Notes: generated by a model from the letters alone, not told the origin. Numbered from the stretch's first letter, positions 52,420 to 61,692 are shown. The stretch is DNA of 64,000 nt from Myxococcales bacterium (GCA_012513515.1 JAAZCA010000036.1:1-64000); one strand, 5' to 3'. Numbers and translations: made by a program.

Positions 52420-54072
52420 ATGAATAGATTTGCCCTTGTAGCGGTTGCCGCTGTTTTCATCTTTGGAGCGGCTGCGTCCGCCTCCACAGGTATGGAGGAT
52501 CTCATGACCGTGAAAACCCAGCTGGACAAGTTTTCTCCCGTCACGATCAAGGTCGATTCCAAACTCCTCGATGCCAGACAGAAAAAGATGGTCAAGGAGC
52601 TTGTTGCTGCCGCGGATTACATTGACAAGATCTTCCTGATGCAGGTCTATGAAAACAACTATGAGATCAAAAAGAAACTCGAGGCATCGAAAGGCAAAAA
52701 ATCTGCCCTGCTGGAATATTTCAAAATAAATTACGGCCCTTTCGACAGGCTCGATCACGATAAACCTTTTGTCGAAGGGGTAGGATTCAAGCCGCTTGGT
52801 GCCAATTTCTATCCCTCGGATATGACCAAAGATGAGTTCGAAAAGTGGTTGAAGAAGCATCCGAAAGACAGGCCTGCCTTTGAGAGCAATTTTACGGTGA
52901 TAAAACGGGATGACAAAAGATTGATCGCCGTTCCCTATTCGGTGGAATACAAAGATTTCCTTGAGCCCGCGGCGGACCATCTTCGCAAAGCGGCCAAATA
53001 TGCGGATAATGCGACGTTGAAAAAATATCTACTCAGCCGCGCAGATTCGTTTTTGTCGAACGATTACTACCAAAGCGATGTCGATTGGGTCCGTATGAAA
53101 GATCACGATATCGAGGTCGTGATAGGGCCGTACGAGGTCTATGAAGATTCCCTTTTCGGATACAAGGCCGCCTTTGAGGCCTTTGTAACGCGCGTTGATC
53201 CCAAGGAGAGCGAGAGGCTTGCCAAGGTCGTTGCCTATATGGGCGACCTCGAAAAAAATCTTCCAATCGACGACAGGTACAAGGGGCTAGGGCGTAATCT
53301 CGAATCGCCGATAATCGTCGCTCAGGAGATATACACCGCTGGCGATACAAGAGCCGGCGTGCAGACCCTCGCCTTCAACCTCCCCAACGATGAACGCGTC
53401 CGTAAGGAGGAGGGGAGCAAAAAGGTGATGCTTAAGAACGTCCAGACGGCGAAATTCAACAAGGTTCTGATCCCTATTGCTAAAAAAGTTCTCGATCCGA
53501 AGGATGTGGCAAATGTCGATTACGAGGCGTTCTTTGCGCATACGCTACTCCACGAAGTTTCCCACGGAATAGGGCCCGGGGAGATTGTAAAAAATGGAAG
53601 AAAGACAACCGTCAATAAGGAGCTCAAGGAGCTATACTCGGTAATAGAGGAGGCCAAGGCTGATGTCCTTGGTGCCTATAACAACGTCTATCTCACGAAG
53701 AAGGGGCTCTACGAGAAAAACTTCATCGATGTGATATGGCCCACCTATCTAGCCGGGATGTTTCGCTCGGTCCGCTTCGGAATAAACGAGGCGCATGGCG
53801 GGGCCAACGCCATTCAGTTCAGCTATCTATTGGACAAGGGGGCCGTGAAGTATAATGAGAAGACTGGGCTCTTTTCTATCGACGAAACGAAGATAGATTC
53901 GGCGGTGAGGTCTCTGGCCTCAGAACTTCTCATGATCGAGGCCAGGGGTGACTACGAGTCGGCCAAAAAATTCGTAGCCAAGTACAGGAAGATGCCCGAG
54001 TCCATGAAGAATGCGATATCCAGGCTTGATTCTGTGCCGGTAGATATAAAGCCTACCTACGCTATCAAGTAG
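52420..54072 (+). CDS. Secreted M49-like zinc metallopeptidase (dipeptidyl-peptidase III-related)
   Basis: A 550-residue protein with a signal peptide (about 1-20; AAASAS). The zinc site is HEVSH (H378, E379, H382) in LLHEVSHGIGPG, with EEAKAD (410-415) as the likely third-ligand motif. Eukaryotic DPP III has HExxxH and EECRAE; here the helix carries the ordinary five-residue HExxH, as in bacterial Nudix-free relatives of M49. It would act in the periplasm on peptides. GGGGGGAG before the ATG at 52420 sets the start. From 54073 to 54265 nothing firm is seen. Confidence 0.82.
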   Translation: MNRFALVAVAAVFIFGAAASASTGMEDLMTVKTQLDKFSPVTIKVDSKLLDARQKKMVKELVAAADYIDKIFLMQVYENNYEIKKKLEASKGKKSALLEYFKINYGPFDRLDHDKPFVEGVGFKPLGANFYPSDMTKDEFEKWLKKHPKDRPAFESNFTVIKRDDKRLIAVPYSVEYKDFLEPAADHLRKAAKYADNATLKKYLLSRADSFLSNDYYQSDVDWVRMKDHDIEVVIGPYEVYEDSLFGYKAAFEAFVTRVDPKESERLAKVVAYMGDLEKNLPIDDRYKGLGRNLESPIIVAQEIYTAGDTRAGVQTLAFNLPNDERVRKEEGSKKVMLKNVQTAKFNKVLIPIAKKVLDPKDVANVDYEAFFAHTLLHEVSHGIGPGEIVKNGRKTTVNKELKELYSVIEEAKADVLGAYNNVYLTKKGLYEKNFIDVIWPTYLAGMFRSVRFGINEAHGGANAIQFSYLLDKGAVKYNEKTGLFSIDETKIDSAVRSLASELLMIEARGDYESAKKFVAKYRKMPESMKNAISRLDSVPVDIKPTYAIK

Positions 54073-54265
54073 GTTTGATGTGAGGCTCCTGGTGGGAGAG
54101 ACCTTCACCCGAATTTACAGGCGATCTGTTACACTAACTTATTCCACGTCAGCTTTTGCCGATGACAGAGAGTAGATATCAGAGGGCTGCCCGCGCCAAA
54201 GGAAAGGAAGTCTGGTACGGCGACCTTGCTAGTAACGGCATCTTATGATTTGCTGATGGGTATAG

Positions 54266-55156
54266 TTAAATTTTTATCGCCGGGGTGGATCCTGGCGGGC
54301 TCTGCTTTTTCGGAGCGTTGAGCATGATGGCTATTCCCGATCCGACTATTATGCAGGCTCCGGCAATGGATATTGCATCCGGAATTTCAGAAAATATCAG
54401 CAATCCTGCGATGTACGATCCGATCACGAATGTGTAGTTAAAGGGCGCTATGGTCGCCGCTTGTCCGAGTTTGTAGGCCTTCGTCAGAAATATCTGGGCC
54501 AGGGATATCATTAATCCGATGAATCCTAGCAGTGCCCATTCAATCGGTGTGGGCGGGACATATGTCGCTATTGCCATCGGAGCGCTGGCGATGGCTGTAA
54601 AAATTGTGAAATAAAGCGCGATTACCCACGATGAATCTTTTTCATGTATCTTTCTTATGCAAATCATGGATATCGAAGATATGAAACCTGCCAGAAGTGC
54701 ATAGACCGACATCGTTTGAACGATGCCGGAGGTCGGCTTCAATATCATCAGTATGCCGGCAAAAGCCGTTATGATGAATATAAACTGTTTTCTTCCGAAT
54801 GGTTCGCGCAGCAGGGGAGGCGCAAGCAGGGCGACAAATATCGGAAGGGTGTTAAATAGAGAGGCTGCGTCACCCATCTCCATGCGTACGATCGCATGGA
54901 ACGACAATATCATTGCGATATATCCAAAAAACGAGCGCAAAAAAACCATCTTTTTCGCGTTCACACGCAATGTCCTGACCCGCCAGAGCGTAGCGGGGAG
55001 GAGTATTGAGAGAGAAAAAAAACCGCGGAAGAAAAGTACTTCGAACAGCGGGAGTCTTTGTCCTATATGTTTGACTGCGCTCCAAGCTCCTACAAAGCAG
55101 ATCTGCGCCAATATCATGAGTATGATGCCGCGCCTTGTTGTATATCTCGTTGTCAT
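54266..55156 (-). CDS. EamA/DMT-family transporter
   Basis: A 296-residue protein with ten predicted membrane helices in two EamA repeats (about 10-135 and 150-280). FFRGFFSLSILLPATLWR and LFNTLPIFVALLAPPLLREPFG are typical. Family members export amino acids or metabolites; the substrate cannot be told. The ATG overlaps the stop of the M15-type peptidase gene by four bases. It ends near 54266 facing the M49-like gene. Confidence 0.88.
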   Translation of the reverse strand: MTTRYTTRRGIILMILAQICFVGAWSAVKHIGQRLPLFEVLFFRGFFSLSILLPATLWRVRTLRVNAKKMVFLRSFFGYIAMILSFHAIVRMEMGDAASLFNTLPIFVALLAPPLLREPFGRKQFIFIITAFAGILMILKPTSGIVQTMSVYALLAGFISSISMICIRKIHEKDSSWVIALYFTIFTAIASAPMAIATYVPPTPIEWALLGFIGLMISLAQIFLTKAYKLGQAATIAPFNYTFVIGSYIAGLLIFSEIPDAISIAGACIIVGSGIAIMLNAPKKQSPPGSTPAIKI

Positions 55157-56079
55157 CTTATTTCAAACGCCGCACTTTCTTTTATCGCAGGCATCGATTC
55201 CGGCATCTCGCCGCAGAACCCCACAGAGATCCTGTAGCGGCCCGAGGATATTTTTTCCGGCAGATCCAGGGAGATCCCTGTCATTTCATCTATATTCTTC
55301 ATCGAAACGCATTCTGCGCCAGAATTGCTCGAAAACTTTGCGCGTATGGTTTTTTTCAATTTCCATTTGTCCGATCGCGAGAGTTCCTCCAGACTGAAGT
55401 TGGGAGAGGCAGAAACGGGGAAAAGGGTTGCTCTGGTGAGTCTGACTTTTATCGTTTCGCCGGGTTTGTATATGTCTTTGTCCAAAACTATTTCTATGAG
55501 CTTATTATCATCCGAGATGTCGGTGCCGACCCCTGAGGTGGTCTCATCCCAGAATCTCGCCGGTCCGCTATCTACATGTACTGAGGTCCCATGGTAATAG
55601 CCTGCTCCTCCGAAATTATTCTCCCTTATGAAATGCCATAGGTCTTCAGCCCGAACTCCATCTATCTTTATGTCCGCCGCCATCCCGTACTGATGGAGAC
55701 TAGCCTTGGCAGCAAGTCGTCCTTTGTTTCTGAGACCGGTATTGTAAGATGGGCTTCTATATCCTGATATTATTGTGATTTTTGCCTTAGGATTGTAGTG
55801 ATCTTGAATATAATCGAGATATTCTATGAATCGTGTTGAAATTTCTGATCCAGGAATTCCGTATTTGGCGGAAAAGACCGAATGTATTTTTTCCATGGCC
55901 GAGGGGTCGTAGGTGCCGTCGGCAAGCCTGTATGTTCCGTTGAATGATATTCCATTTTTAGCTCCAACGATGTTGATTTTTCCGTCTCCTGAAAAGAAAT
56001 ATCGGGTTTGACCAAGACCTCTCGCAGATAGGGATGTCGCTACGAGAAGGAGGGCTGCGATGATCATTGTTTTTTTCAC
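55153..56079 (-). CDS. Secreted DUF882 / M15-type peptidoglycan peptidase
   Basis: A 308-residue protein with a signal peptide (about 1-19) and a YcbK/MepK-type metallopeptidase domain (about 65-180). The zinc and active-site motifs are SGYRSPSYN, SLHQYGMAADIKIDG (His and Asp ligands) and GGAGYYHGTSVHVDSG (distal His). A C-terminal beta-rich domain of about 115 residues (KPGETIKVRLTRA) is extra compared with MepK. Relatives cut peptidoglycan cross-links; the gene may work with the L,D-transpeptidase. Start is GTG at 56079. Confidence 0.85.
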   Translation of the reverse strand: MKKTMIIAALLLVATSLSARGLGQTRYFFSGDGKINIVGAKNGISFNGTYRLADGTYDPSAMEKIHSVFSAKYGIPGSEISTRFIEYLDYIQDHYNPKAKITIISGYRSPSYNTGLRNKGRLAAKASLHQYGMAADIKIDGVRAEDLWHFIRENNFGGAGYYHGTSVHVDSGPARFWDETTSGVGTDISDDNKLIEIVLDKDIYKPGETIKVRLTRATLFPVSASPNFSLEELSRSDKWKLKKTIRAKFSSNSGAECVSMKNIDEMTGISLDLPEKISSGRYRISVGFCGEMPESMPAIKESAAFEIR

Positions 56080-56170
56080 GCTGGCAGGATAGATTGAATG
56101 CCAGCGAAGTCAAGGAGTCTTAGGATCCCATTCTGCAAGAGTGCGCTCGATTTGATCGGTGGAGGTTCTC

Positions 56171-56626
56171 ATGAAAGAAAAAACGGTTTCAATGAAGAAA
56201 AAAAAGAGAATTGCGCTCATAGCCCATGATAATAAAAAAGATACGATACTCCAGTGGGCGAGGTTTAACAGAGAGCTTCTGGCCGAACACGAGCTGTACG
56301 GAACAGGAACTACCGGGTCCCTCATAGCCAGGGAACTTTGTCTGGGCGTGCACTGCTTCAAGAGCGGACCCCTAGGAGGGGACCAGCAAGTAGGGGCAAA
56401 AATTTCAGAAGGTGAACTCGACTGTATAATATTCTTTTGGGATCCCCTTTCACCCCATCCTCATGATGTGGATGTCAAAGCGCTTCTCAGGATCGCTGTT
56501 GTATACAATGTTCCAATTGCATGCAATCGCTCCAGCGCCGACTTCATAATATCTTCGCAGCTCATGAATGATAAATACGAAAGGATTACGCCTGACTTCG
56601 ATACCCTGATTCCAGGGCATAGCTGA
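56171..56626 (+). CDS. mgsA: Methylglyoxal synthase
   Basis: Converts dihydroxyacetone phosphate to methylglyoxal plus phosphate, bypassing lower glycolysis. The 151-residue product has IALIAHDNKKDTILQW, LYGTGTTGSLI, KSGPLGGDQQVGA and FFWDPLSPHPHDVDVKALLR, which are the phosphate-binding and catalytic segments. GGAGG five bases before ATG 56171 sets the start. ElbB, encoded in this window, is a possible methylglyoxal-handling partner. Confidence 0.94.
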   Translation: MKEKTVSMKKKKRIALIAHDNKKDTILQWARFNRELLAEHELYGTGTTGSLIARELCLGVHCFKSGPLGGDQQVGAKISEGELDCIIFFWDPLSPHPHDVDVKALLRIAVVYNVPIACNRSSADFIISSQLMNDKYERITPDFDTLIPGHS

Positions 56627-56637
56627 CAGGATGTAGT

Positions 56638-56736
56638 ATGCGCATTCCGGTTGTAATGGGAAGTTACAGGAAGGGTAAATGCGTCGATACGCTCGTGGAG
56701 AGAGTTGTCGGGGGCTTTCATGCGATGGCGTTATGA
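56638..56736 (+). pseudogene. N-terminal remnant of an NADPH-FMN reductase-like flavoprotein
   Basis: A 32-codon frame, MRIPVVMGSYRKGKCVDTLV then ERVVGGFHAMAL, matches the first strand and flavin-binding loop (GSYRKG) of flavodoxin-like iron-sulfur flavoproteins or NADPH-dependent FMN reductases, then meets a stop. No continuation is seen in any frame before the terminator at 56769. It is either a decayed gene or a deletion remnant. Confidence 0.55.
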
Positions 56737-56768
56737 TGGGCGAGCTCGTTCTCTTAGGCAAGGATGAA

Positions 56769-56794
56769 AAAAGCCCCCCGCAAGGGGGGCTTTT
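56769..56794. terminator. Strong bidirectional terminator
   Basis: AAAAGCCCCCC and GGGGGGCTTTT form a perfect 11-bp stem around GCAA, with A-tract and T-tract on either side, so it can stop transcription from both directions: mgsA from the left and the transketolase-like gene from the right. Confidence 0.92.
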
Positions 56795-56818
56795 AACGTC
56801 AAGCGATATTAGAAATCG

Positions 56819-59158
56819 TTACCTTTCTTTGATGTATCGCTGAATCTGTCTGAACTGGCTCTTTCCATCGAGACCTGCCTGCTGCATTACTGCGCGGGCC
56901 TCGCCGCTTCCTAAATAGTGTCCGTTTTGGAATGGATGCATGGTCATCGAGAGTCCGGATTCTGATCTGATCCACCGAAACATGGTCGGCAGGGTGAAGC
57001 CCGTTATTCCAATAGCGTTTTTCGAAGCTGTTTCCGGAAAGATCTCACGCTGTTTTTCAATCGGCAACATGTCGAATATCTCGGCGCTGGATACGTAATA
57101 CACATCCAGGTTCATTCCAGCCTGACGGATGAGTGGAAGCGCTTCTTCGACGAAGGCGTATGCTACTCCGCTTCCTTGTATGACTATCGTGGCCTCGCTC
57201 TTTCCATTTGCCTCTACGAGTTTGTAGAGACCGTTTGAAGTCTCAAGCACCGGGGCGAGATTGAGCGCTTTCCTGTCATAGACCGTTTCGCTCGGACGCG
57301 TCACGAACGGGGCTATCACCGCCGGCCTTTTTGCAAGGGCGGTGGAGAGCAGTGGCCACACTTCCTGGGGATCCCATGGCGTCATGGTTATCATCGTCCC
57401 TCGCGGGAAGTTTTCCTGCAGGAGTTGAAGTGCCTGCGGATCGGCGTGCGTAGGTCCATCCTCTCCGGTTTTTAATCCTGCGTGTGCGCATACGAGTATG
57501 AAAGTCTTGTAAGGTTCTTTTTTGATCTCTTGGCGCGACTGGCTTCCGATGCAATGCAGCCTCGCAGCTATATGCCCAAGCGGCGCTATGAATGCGCCGT
57601 ACGAGGAACCGGCGCCGATGTTGTGACCGAAGGTGCTAAGGCCGGAGAGAACGCCTGCCATCGCATCTTCACATATACCCCCTACTGACAGAGTTCTCGC
57701 GCCTGCGTTGGAGATCGCGTTGAAAAATCCGGCGGGAAATTCCTTTCCGACTTCGTTGAAACTGGTTGAACCGAGAAGGTCCGCCGCCGCGACCAATATG
57801 GCTCCGCCGCTTTTCTTGTTGAGATAGCCGAGAGCTTTCCCCAGTTCCCCTCTCAACGTAGTTGACGATCCAGACTGAATGGCAAGTTTGGATGGAACCT
57901 TTAATCCCTCCTCCTTGGCCGTGCGATATACGGCTTCCATGTCGGGAGCGTTTGCACGTGGCTTTCTGGAAAGTTTTGCCAGTCTGCTGCGCGATTCGGA
58001 TATTTTCTTCGCAAGGTAGGCGCATGTATCCGGGTTATTTTCCAAAGCCATGCGGATTGCCTTTAGGGCTTCCCAGAAGCATGCCTCGCCGACTGTGGAA
58101 TCGTCGGAGCATCTTTTCTCATTCTCACAGCGCGGAATTTCCGAAATACGGTCCCCTATCAGCGGTCCGAGCGTCTTAAAATATCCGTCCGTGCAAAGTT
58201 TATGACCAGCTCCATGCGATGCCCGCCCTTCGATTCCATACTGCCATCCTTTGATTGTCCTGTACACGATAGCCGTCGGCTGCCCGTTGTTCAGTTCGGA
58301 TGCTTTTTTCTGAGCTGCGAGTATCTGCGCGAAGTTCTTTCCATCCGGGACGGAAATGACATTCCAGTCGTACAGATATGCGAATTCAGCAGGGTTCCAC
58401 TGGACGTAGTCTCCCGGCTTATCGCCTTCGCGGCAGACGGCGTTGGAGTCAATGGATGCCTGGTTCCAGTCGACGTGCATCATTATGTTGGCTAGCGATG
58501 ATGTTCCGGCGGATGCGAATGCCTCGGCGACCCTGCCCGGGGTCATTCCTCCTTCTCCCTCCACTACGTGAACTACCGGCGCGTTCTTGCCGAACCTGTC
58601 GGCGGCTCCGAATGCCAGCCCCAATGATGCTGCCACTCCAACCCCGGAGGCCCCGGTCGAAAGCTTCACGAAGGGGGTCGCTGGTGTGGGATGTCCGTCG
58701 AGAGGCTTGGAGTTGAATTTTTTAAACAGCGGAGTTGATGTAGTAGGGTTTCTTCTGAAACCGAGCAGATCCTCTAACCTTAATTGAAGTTTTACATCCT
58801 TCGGAAGAAGATCCGGATCTGCTATGCGGACTATTTCGTTTCTCAGTGCCCACATCGCGTAGAGCCCCAGGGCCTTGTGTCCTGCAGCATAGGATATCAT
58901 GTCCGCATCTTCCCTGTCCGGATCGGAGATATCGTAATTCATCGTTTCAAATAGTAGCGATGATACGAATCTCCCAGACGATATCGATCCGCCAGGATGC
59001 CCTGAAGTGGGCACGTAATTGTACATCATTGCGCAAAGAGTGCGATAGACTAGATCCAGTTTTTCAAGGTGATCAATCCCGGCACTTGCATCAGCAGTTT
59101 TAATTTCCTTCGATATGTCGATGTAAGTTCCGCGCCTCGGTCCGAATTCGAATGACAT
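56819..59158 (-). CDS. Transketolase-family ThDP enzyme (full-length, divergent)
   Basis: A 779-residue protein containing the whole transketolase order: N-terminal ThDP domain (about 30-330, with SGHPGGSISS and VVEGEGGMTPGRVAEAFASAG, then HVDWNQAS), the pyrimidine-binding domain (about 430-610, with CEDAMAGVLSGLSTFG and GLKTGEDGPTHADPQAL) and the C-terminal domain. The usual GDG ThDP motif reads GEG, and the protein is longer than TktA (about 665). It may be the main transketolase, in line with rpe in the same window, or a specialised relative. It is followed by the terminator at 56769. Confidence 0.82.
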   Translation of the reverse strand: MSFEFGPRRGTYIDISKEIKTADASAGIDHLEKLDLVYRTLCAMMYNYVPTSGHPGGSISSGRFVSSLLFETMNYDISDPDREDADMISYAAGHKALGLYAMWALRNEIVRIADPDLLPKDVKLQLRLEDLLGFRRNPTTSTPLFKKFNSKPLDGHPTPATPFVKLSTGASGVGVAASLGLAFGAADRFGKNAPVVHVVEGEGGMTPGRVAEAFASAGTSSLANIMMHVDWNQASIDSNAVCREGDKPGDYVQWNPAEFAYLYDWNVISVPDGKNFAQILAAQKKASELNNGQPTAIVYRTIKGWQYGIEGRASHGAGHKLCTDGYFKTLGPLIGDRISEIPRCENEKRCSDDSTVGEACFWEALKAIRMALENNPDTCAYLAKKISESRSRLAKLSRKPRANAPDMEAVYRTAKEEGLKVPSKLAIQSGSSTTLRGELGKALGYLNKKSGGAILVAAADLLGSTSFNEVGKEFPAGFFNAISNAGARTLSVGGICEDAMAGVLSGLSTFGHNIGAGSSYGAFIAPLGHIAARLHCIGSQSRQEIKKEPYKTFILVCAHAGLKTGEDGPTHADPQALQLLQENFPRGTMITMTPWDPQEVWPLLSTALAKRPAVIAPFVTRPSETVYDRKALNLAPVLETSNGLYKLVEANGKSEATIVIQGSGVAYAFVEEALPLIRQAGMNLDVYYVSSAEIFDMLPIEKQREIFPETASKNAIGITGFTLPTMFRWIRSESGLSMTMHPFQNGHYLGSGEARAVMQQAGLDGKSQFRQIQRYIKER

Positions 59159-59182
59159 TACGTTCTCCTTTTTTGTTGTTGG

Positions 59183-60475
59183 TCAGCTGAGACGTTTGCC
59201 TTCCTTTATGAAAGCGGCAAAGCCATCACGATCGCGGGCCGCTTTCGATATCCGTTCAACGCCATTTTTCAGGTCCTCTATTCCGGTTGCGATGGAGAGC
59301 CTCAAGAAATGCTTCCCCGCGGTTCCTATTTTTCCGAAGGATTTTCTATCCATCGACGCCACGTGATATTTGAATAGAAGGAACATCTGAAACAGAGTCG
59401 ACGGGCTAGTTTTCGCTTTTACTTCATCTGGAAGCGAATTGTAGGCAGATACAGCGCCTATGCTTTCGCATACACCGCCGATGTTCGGAAATACGTAGAA
59501 AGCACCTTTCGGCTTCTGACAGCTTATGCCCTCTATCGAATTTAGCCCCGATACTACGACGTCGCGGCGCTCTTGAAAGGCGGTGACCATCTTGCGTATT
59601 TCGGCCGGACTCTCCGGTGATTCGATTGCGACTTTTGCCCCCATCTGGTTGTAGGCCGGTATGCAGGAAAAGTAATTGATGTTGAGGTTCTTGAATGTTT
59701 GCGCTTCTTCGGCGGTAGGGAATACAGCCCATCCCACTCTGCCTCCAGTCCAGGAGTATGACTTTGAGACTCCCGATATGATTATAGTATTGTCGGGCAT
59801 GAGCGGGGCGATGCTCCGGTGGACGCTTCCGTCGAAGAGTATGTGCTCGTAAACTTCATCCGAGTAGATCCTGATGTCCGGGTTTGCTTTCTTTTTTATC
59901 ACCCTCGCGATTTCCGATAGCTGTTCTTCGGTCGCGACGCCGCCAGTGGGATTCGAGGGAAAATTGATGTAAATTAGCTTGGTTTTATCCGTGATCAGCG
60001 GTTCGAGCTCAGCTCCCGTAAAACTGAAACCGGCTTCTTCCCTCAGATGCAGCGGAACAGGCTTCGCCCCGATGTAGGCTATGAAAGATTCGTATATCGG
60101 GAACCCGGGGCTGGGATAGATTATTTCATCCCCCGGATTGCAGTAGGTCTGCTGGCACAAGCCTATCGGAGGTTTTGCGCCCGGGAAGACGACGACCCTG
60201 TCCGGTGTTACGCTGATGCCTCTTGATTTGGAGATATAGGATGCTATCGCCTCGCGAAGCGGAAGTATCCCCTGTGGATCGCAGTAGTGGGTGAGGTCGT
60301 TGTCGATCTGCTTTTTAACTTCTTCGCGGATATGTTTGGGCAGGGCGAAATCGGGTTCGCCCAAATTGCATTTGATGACTTTGTGGCCCTGCTTCTCCAC
60401 CTCCGCGATGTAAGGCCCGACTTTAAATGCATTTTCCGTGTCGATCTTTGAAACCCTTTCCGCATACAGATTCAT
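59183..60475 (-). CDS. PLP-dependent aminotransferase, class I/II
   Basis: A 430-residue fold-type I enzyme of the aspartate aminotransferase group. Visible motifs are GEPDFALPKHI, NFPSNPTGG (substrate-contacting Asn), YSDEVYEHILF and the PLP lysine in SGVSKSYSWTGGRVGW. Substrate range is not readable. GGGAGGG before ATG 60475 sets the start over ATG 60499. It lies 24 bases upstream of the transketolase-like gene and is probably cotranscribed with it. Confidence 0.9.
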   Translation of the reverse strand: MNLYAERVSKIDTENAFKVGPYIAEVEKQGHKVIKCNLGEPDFALPKHIREEVKKQIDNDLTHYCDPQGILPLREAIASYISKSRGISVTPDRVVVFPGAKPPIGLCQQTYCNPGDEIIYPSPGFPIYESFIAYIGAKPVPLHLREEAGFSFTGAELEPLITDKTKLIYINFPSNPTGGVATEEQLSEIARVIKKKANPDIRIYSDEVYEHILFDGSVHRSIAPLMPDNTIIISGVSKSYSWTGGRVGWAVFPTAEEAQTFKNLNINYFSCIPAYNQMGAKVAIESPESPAEIRKMVTAFQERRDVVVSGLNSIEGISCQKPKGAFYVFPNIGGVCESIGAVSAYNSLPDEVKAKTSPSTLFQMFLLFKYHVASMDRKSFGKIGTAGKHFLRLSIATGIEDLKNGVERISKAARDRDGFAAFIKEGKRLS

Positions 60476-60576
60476 GTAACCCTCCCTGGTTTTGTTCAAA
60501 ATCCGATGTGGGGCGCACTCTAGTGCTGATATCCCATTTAGTCAACCTCTGCTGGTTGCAGGTTTTCCTTGTCGGC

Positions 60577-60605
60577 TTGACCTTAAGCGGAAATTCACTT
60601 AGATT
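60577..60605 (+). promoter_or_regulatory. Candidate promoter of the otsB operon
   Basis: TTGACC (60577-60582) and TAGATT (60600-60605) are 17 bases apart, an ideal spacing with fair consensus match, 31 bases before the DUF5752-like start. Confidence 0.45.
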
Positions 60606-60636
60606 GTTGCGCCAATCAAAAAGGTACGTGATTTCA

Positions 60637-60897
60637 ATGAAAAAGCTTATTATAAGGAAGGCTTCAAATCCATTTTATTTTCATTCCAGACTTCATCTGA
60701 GGGAATTGATCGGCTTGAGGGCTTCGAACCCTCATCAGTTTTCGATGGCAGATACCGCCGCAGAGACTTCGACAAGAACTCTTAGAGACAAAATAGTCGA
60801 TGCGATCGAAAACGCCCTTACGGAAATATCTTTGCTTATAGATGGGCGGAAAAATTTGTTTCAGAACTCGCCTCGCTGGTTTGAATTAAAATTATGA
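60637..60897 (+). CDS. Small DUF5752-like protein upstream of otsB
   Basis: An 86-residue protein with PFYFHSRLHLRELIGLRASNP near its N terminus, a pattern (F-x-F-x-S/T-R-x-H-L-x-E-x-x-G-x-x-A-x-x) that I associate with DUF5752 proteins found beside trehalose genes in Deltaproteobacteria. The usual central region (a YYHTHHF-type motif) is missing and the C terminus (ENALTEISLLIDGRKN) is different, so it is a short or internally deleted member. It overlaps otsB by four bases (ATGA), which supports it being real and translated. Function unknown. Confidence 0.6.
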   Translation: MKKLIIRKASNPFYFHSRLHLRELIGLRASNPHQFSMADTAAETSTRTLRDKIVDAIENALTEISLLIDGRKNLFQNSPRWFELKL

Positions 60898-61676
60898 AAT
60901 ATTTGCCTCATTCAATTCCATTCATAAAAAAGAGAGCCGTTGCATCCAAGGGGGTGCTCCTCCTCTTTGACTTCGATGGAACGATAGCCCCGATAGTCGG
61001 GGATCCCCTGAAGGCTGAAATGCTGCCCCATTGGCGCGATTGGCTCGTTGCCCTTATGGGGAAGAATAATATTGAAGTAGGTGTCGTAACAGGACGCGCC
61101 CAACCAGATGCTGGGGAGAAGGTCCGCATAGATCGTATGCTCATAGCCTCGGATCATGGCTATGAGATATGGCGCGGTCGCAAAAAAATATTTTCTATAG
61201 GGTCAGAGTTTACCGCCGAGATTAAAAAATTGGGGTCTGTGGTCTATAAAAAATTCGGGTCAATCTCAGGCGTCAGTATAGAGCAGAAAGATTATTCAGT
61301 CGCTCTTCATTACAGACATGTGGATGTGAAAAAGCAGAGCTTGCTGGTTAAGGAATATATGGAAATGATTCGGCCCATTCTAAAAGAGCAGAACCTCGAG
61401 CTTATGAGGGCGAAAAAACTTTTTGAGGTCAGACCTAAAAAGTTTTGGGACAAGGGAAAGGGATCGAAATGGATATGGGAAAATATCGCGCCCGGATATC
61501 TTCCCGTTTATTTTGGCGATGATACGACCGATGAAGATGCATTCAAGGAACTGAAGTCATCTGGTATCACCGTTCGTGTCGGTCTGAAAAAGAGCAGCAA
61601 GGCGGAGTATTATGTCAGAGAGATAGACGATGCCGCTCCTCTCATGAAGTGGCTACTCGAGGAATACGGGCGTTGA
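60894..61676 (+). CDS. otsB: Trehalose-6-phosphate phosphatase
   Basis: A 260-residue HAD phosphatase, last step of the OtsAB trehalose pathway. HAD motif I is LFDFDGTIAPI (D26, D28), motif II is GVVTGR, and motif IV is FGDDTTDEDAFKEL. The cap domain lies between about 110 and 190 and contains IEQKDYSVALHYRHVD. No otsA lies beside it, so the synthase must be elsewhere. Its start overlaps the DUF5752-like gene. Confidence 0.92.
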   Translation: MKYLPHSIPFIKKRAVASKGVLLLFDFDGTIAPIVGDPLKAEMLPHWRDWLVALMGKNNIEVGVVTGRAQPDAGEKVRIDRMLIASDHGYEIWRGRKKIFSIGSEFTAEIKKLGSVVYKKFGSISGVSIEQKDYSVALHYRHVDVKKQSLLVKEYMEMIRPILKEQNLELMRAKKLFEVRPKKFWDKGKGSKWIWENIAPGYLPVYFGDDTTDEDAFKELKSSGITVRVGLKKSSKAEYYVREIDDAAPLMKWLLEEYGR

Positions 61677-61692
61677 TGCTCCTGGATTTTCT

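Noticed and set aside
54162-54248. 28-codon basic frame (MTESRYQRAARAKGKEVWYG...) between the M49-like and EamA genes
   Set aside because: No ribosome binding site, very short and no known match; listed here only because the gap is otherwise empty.
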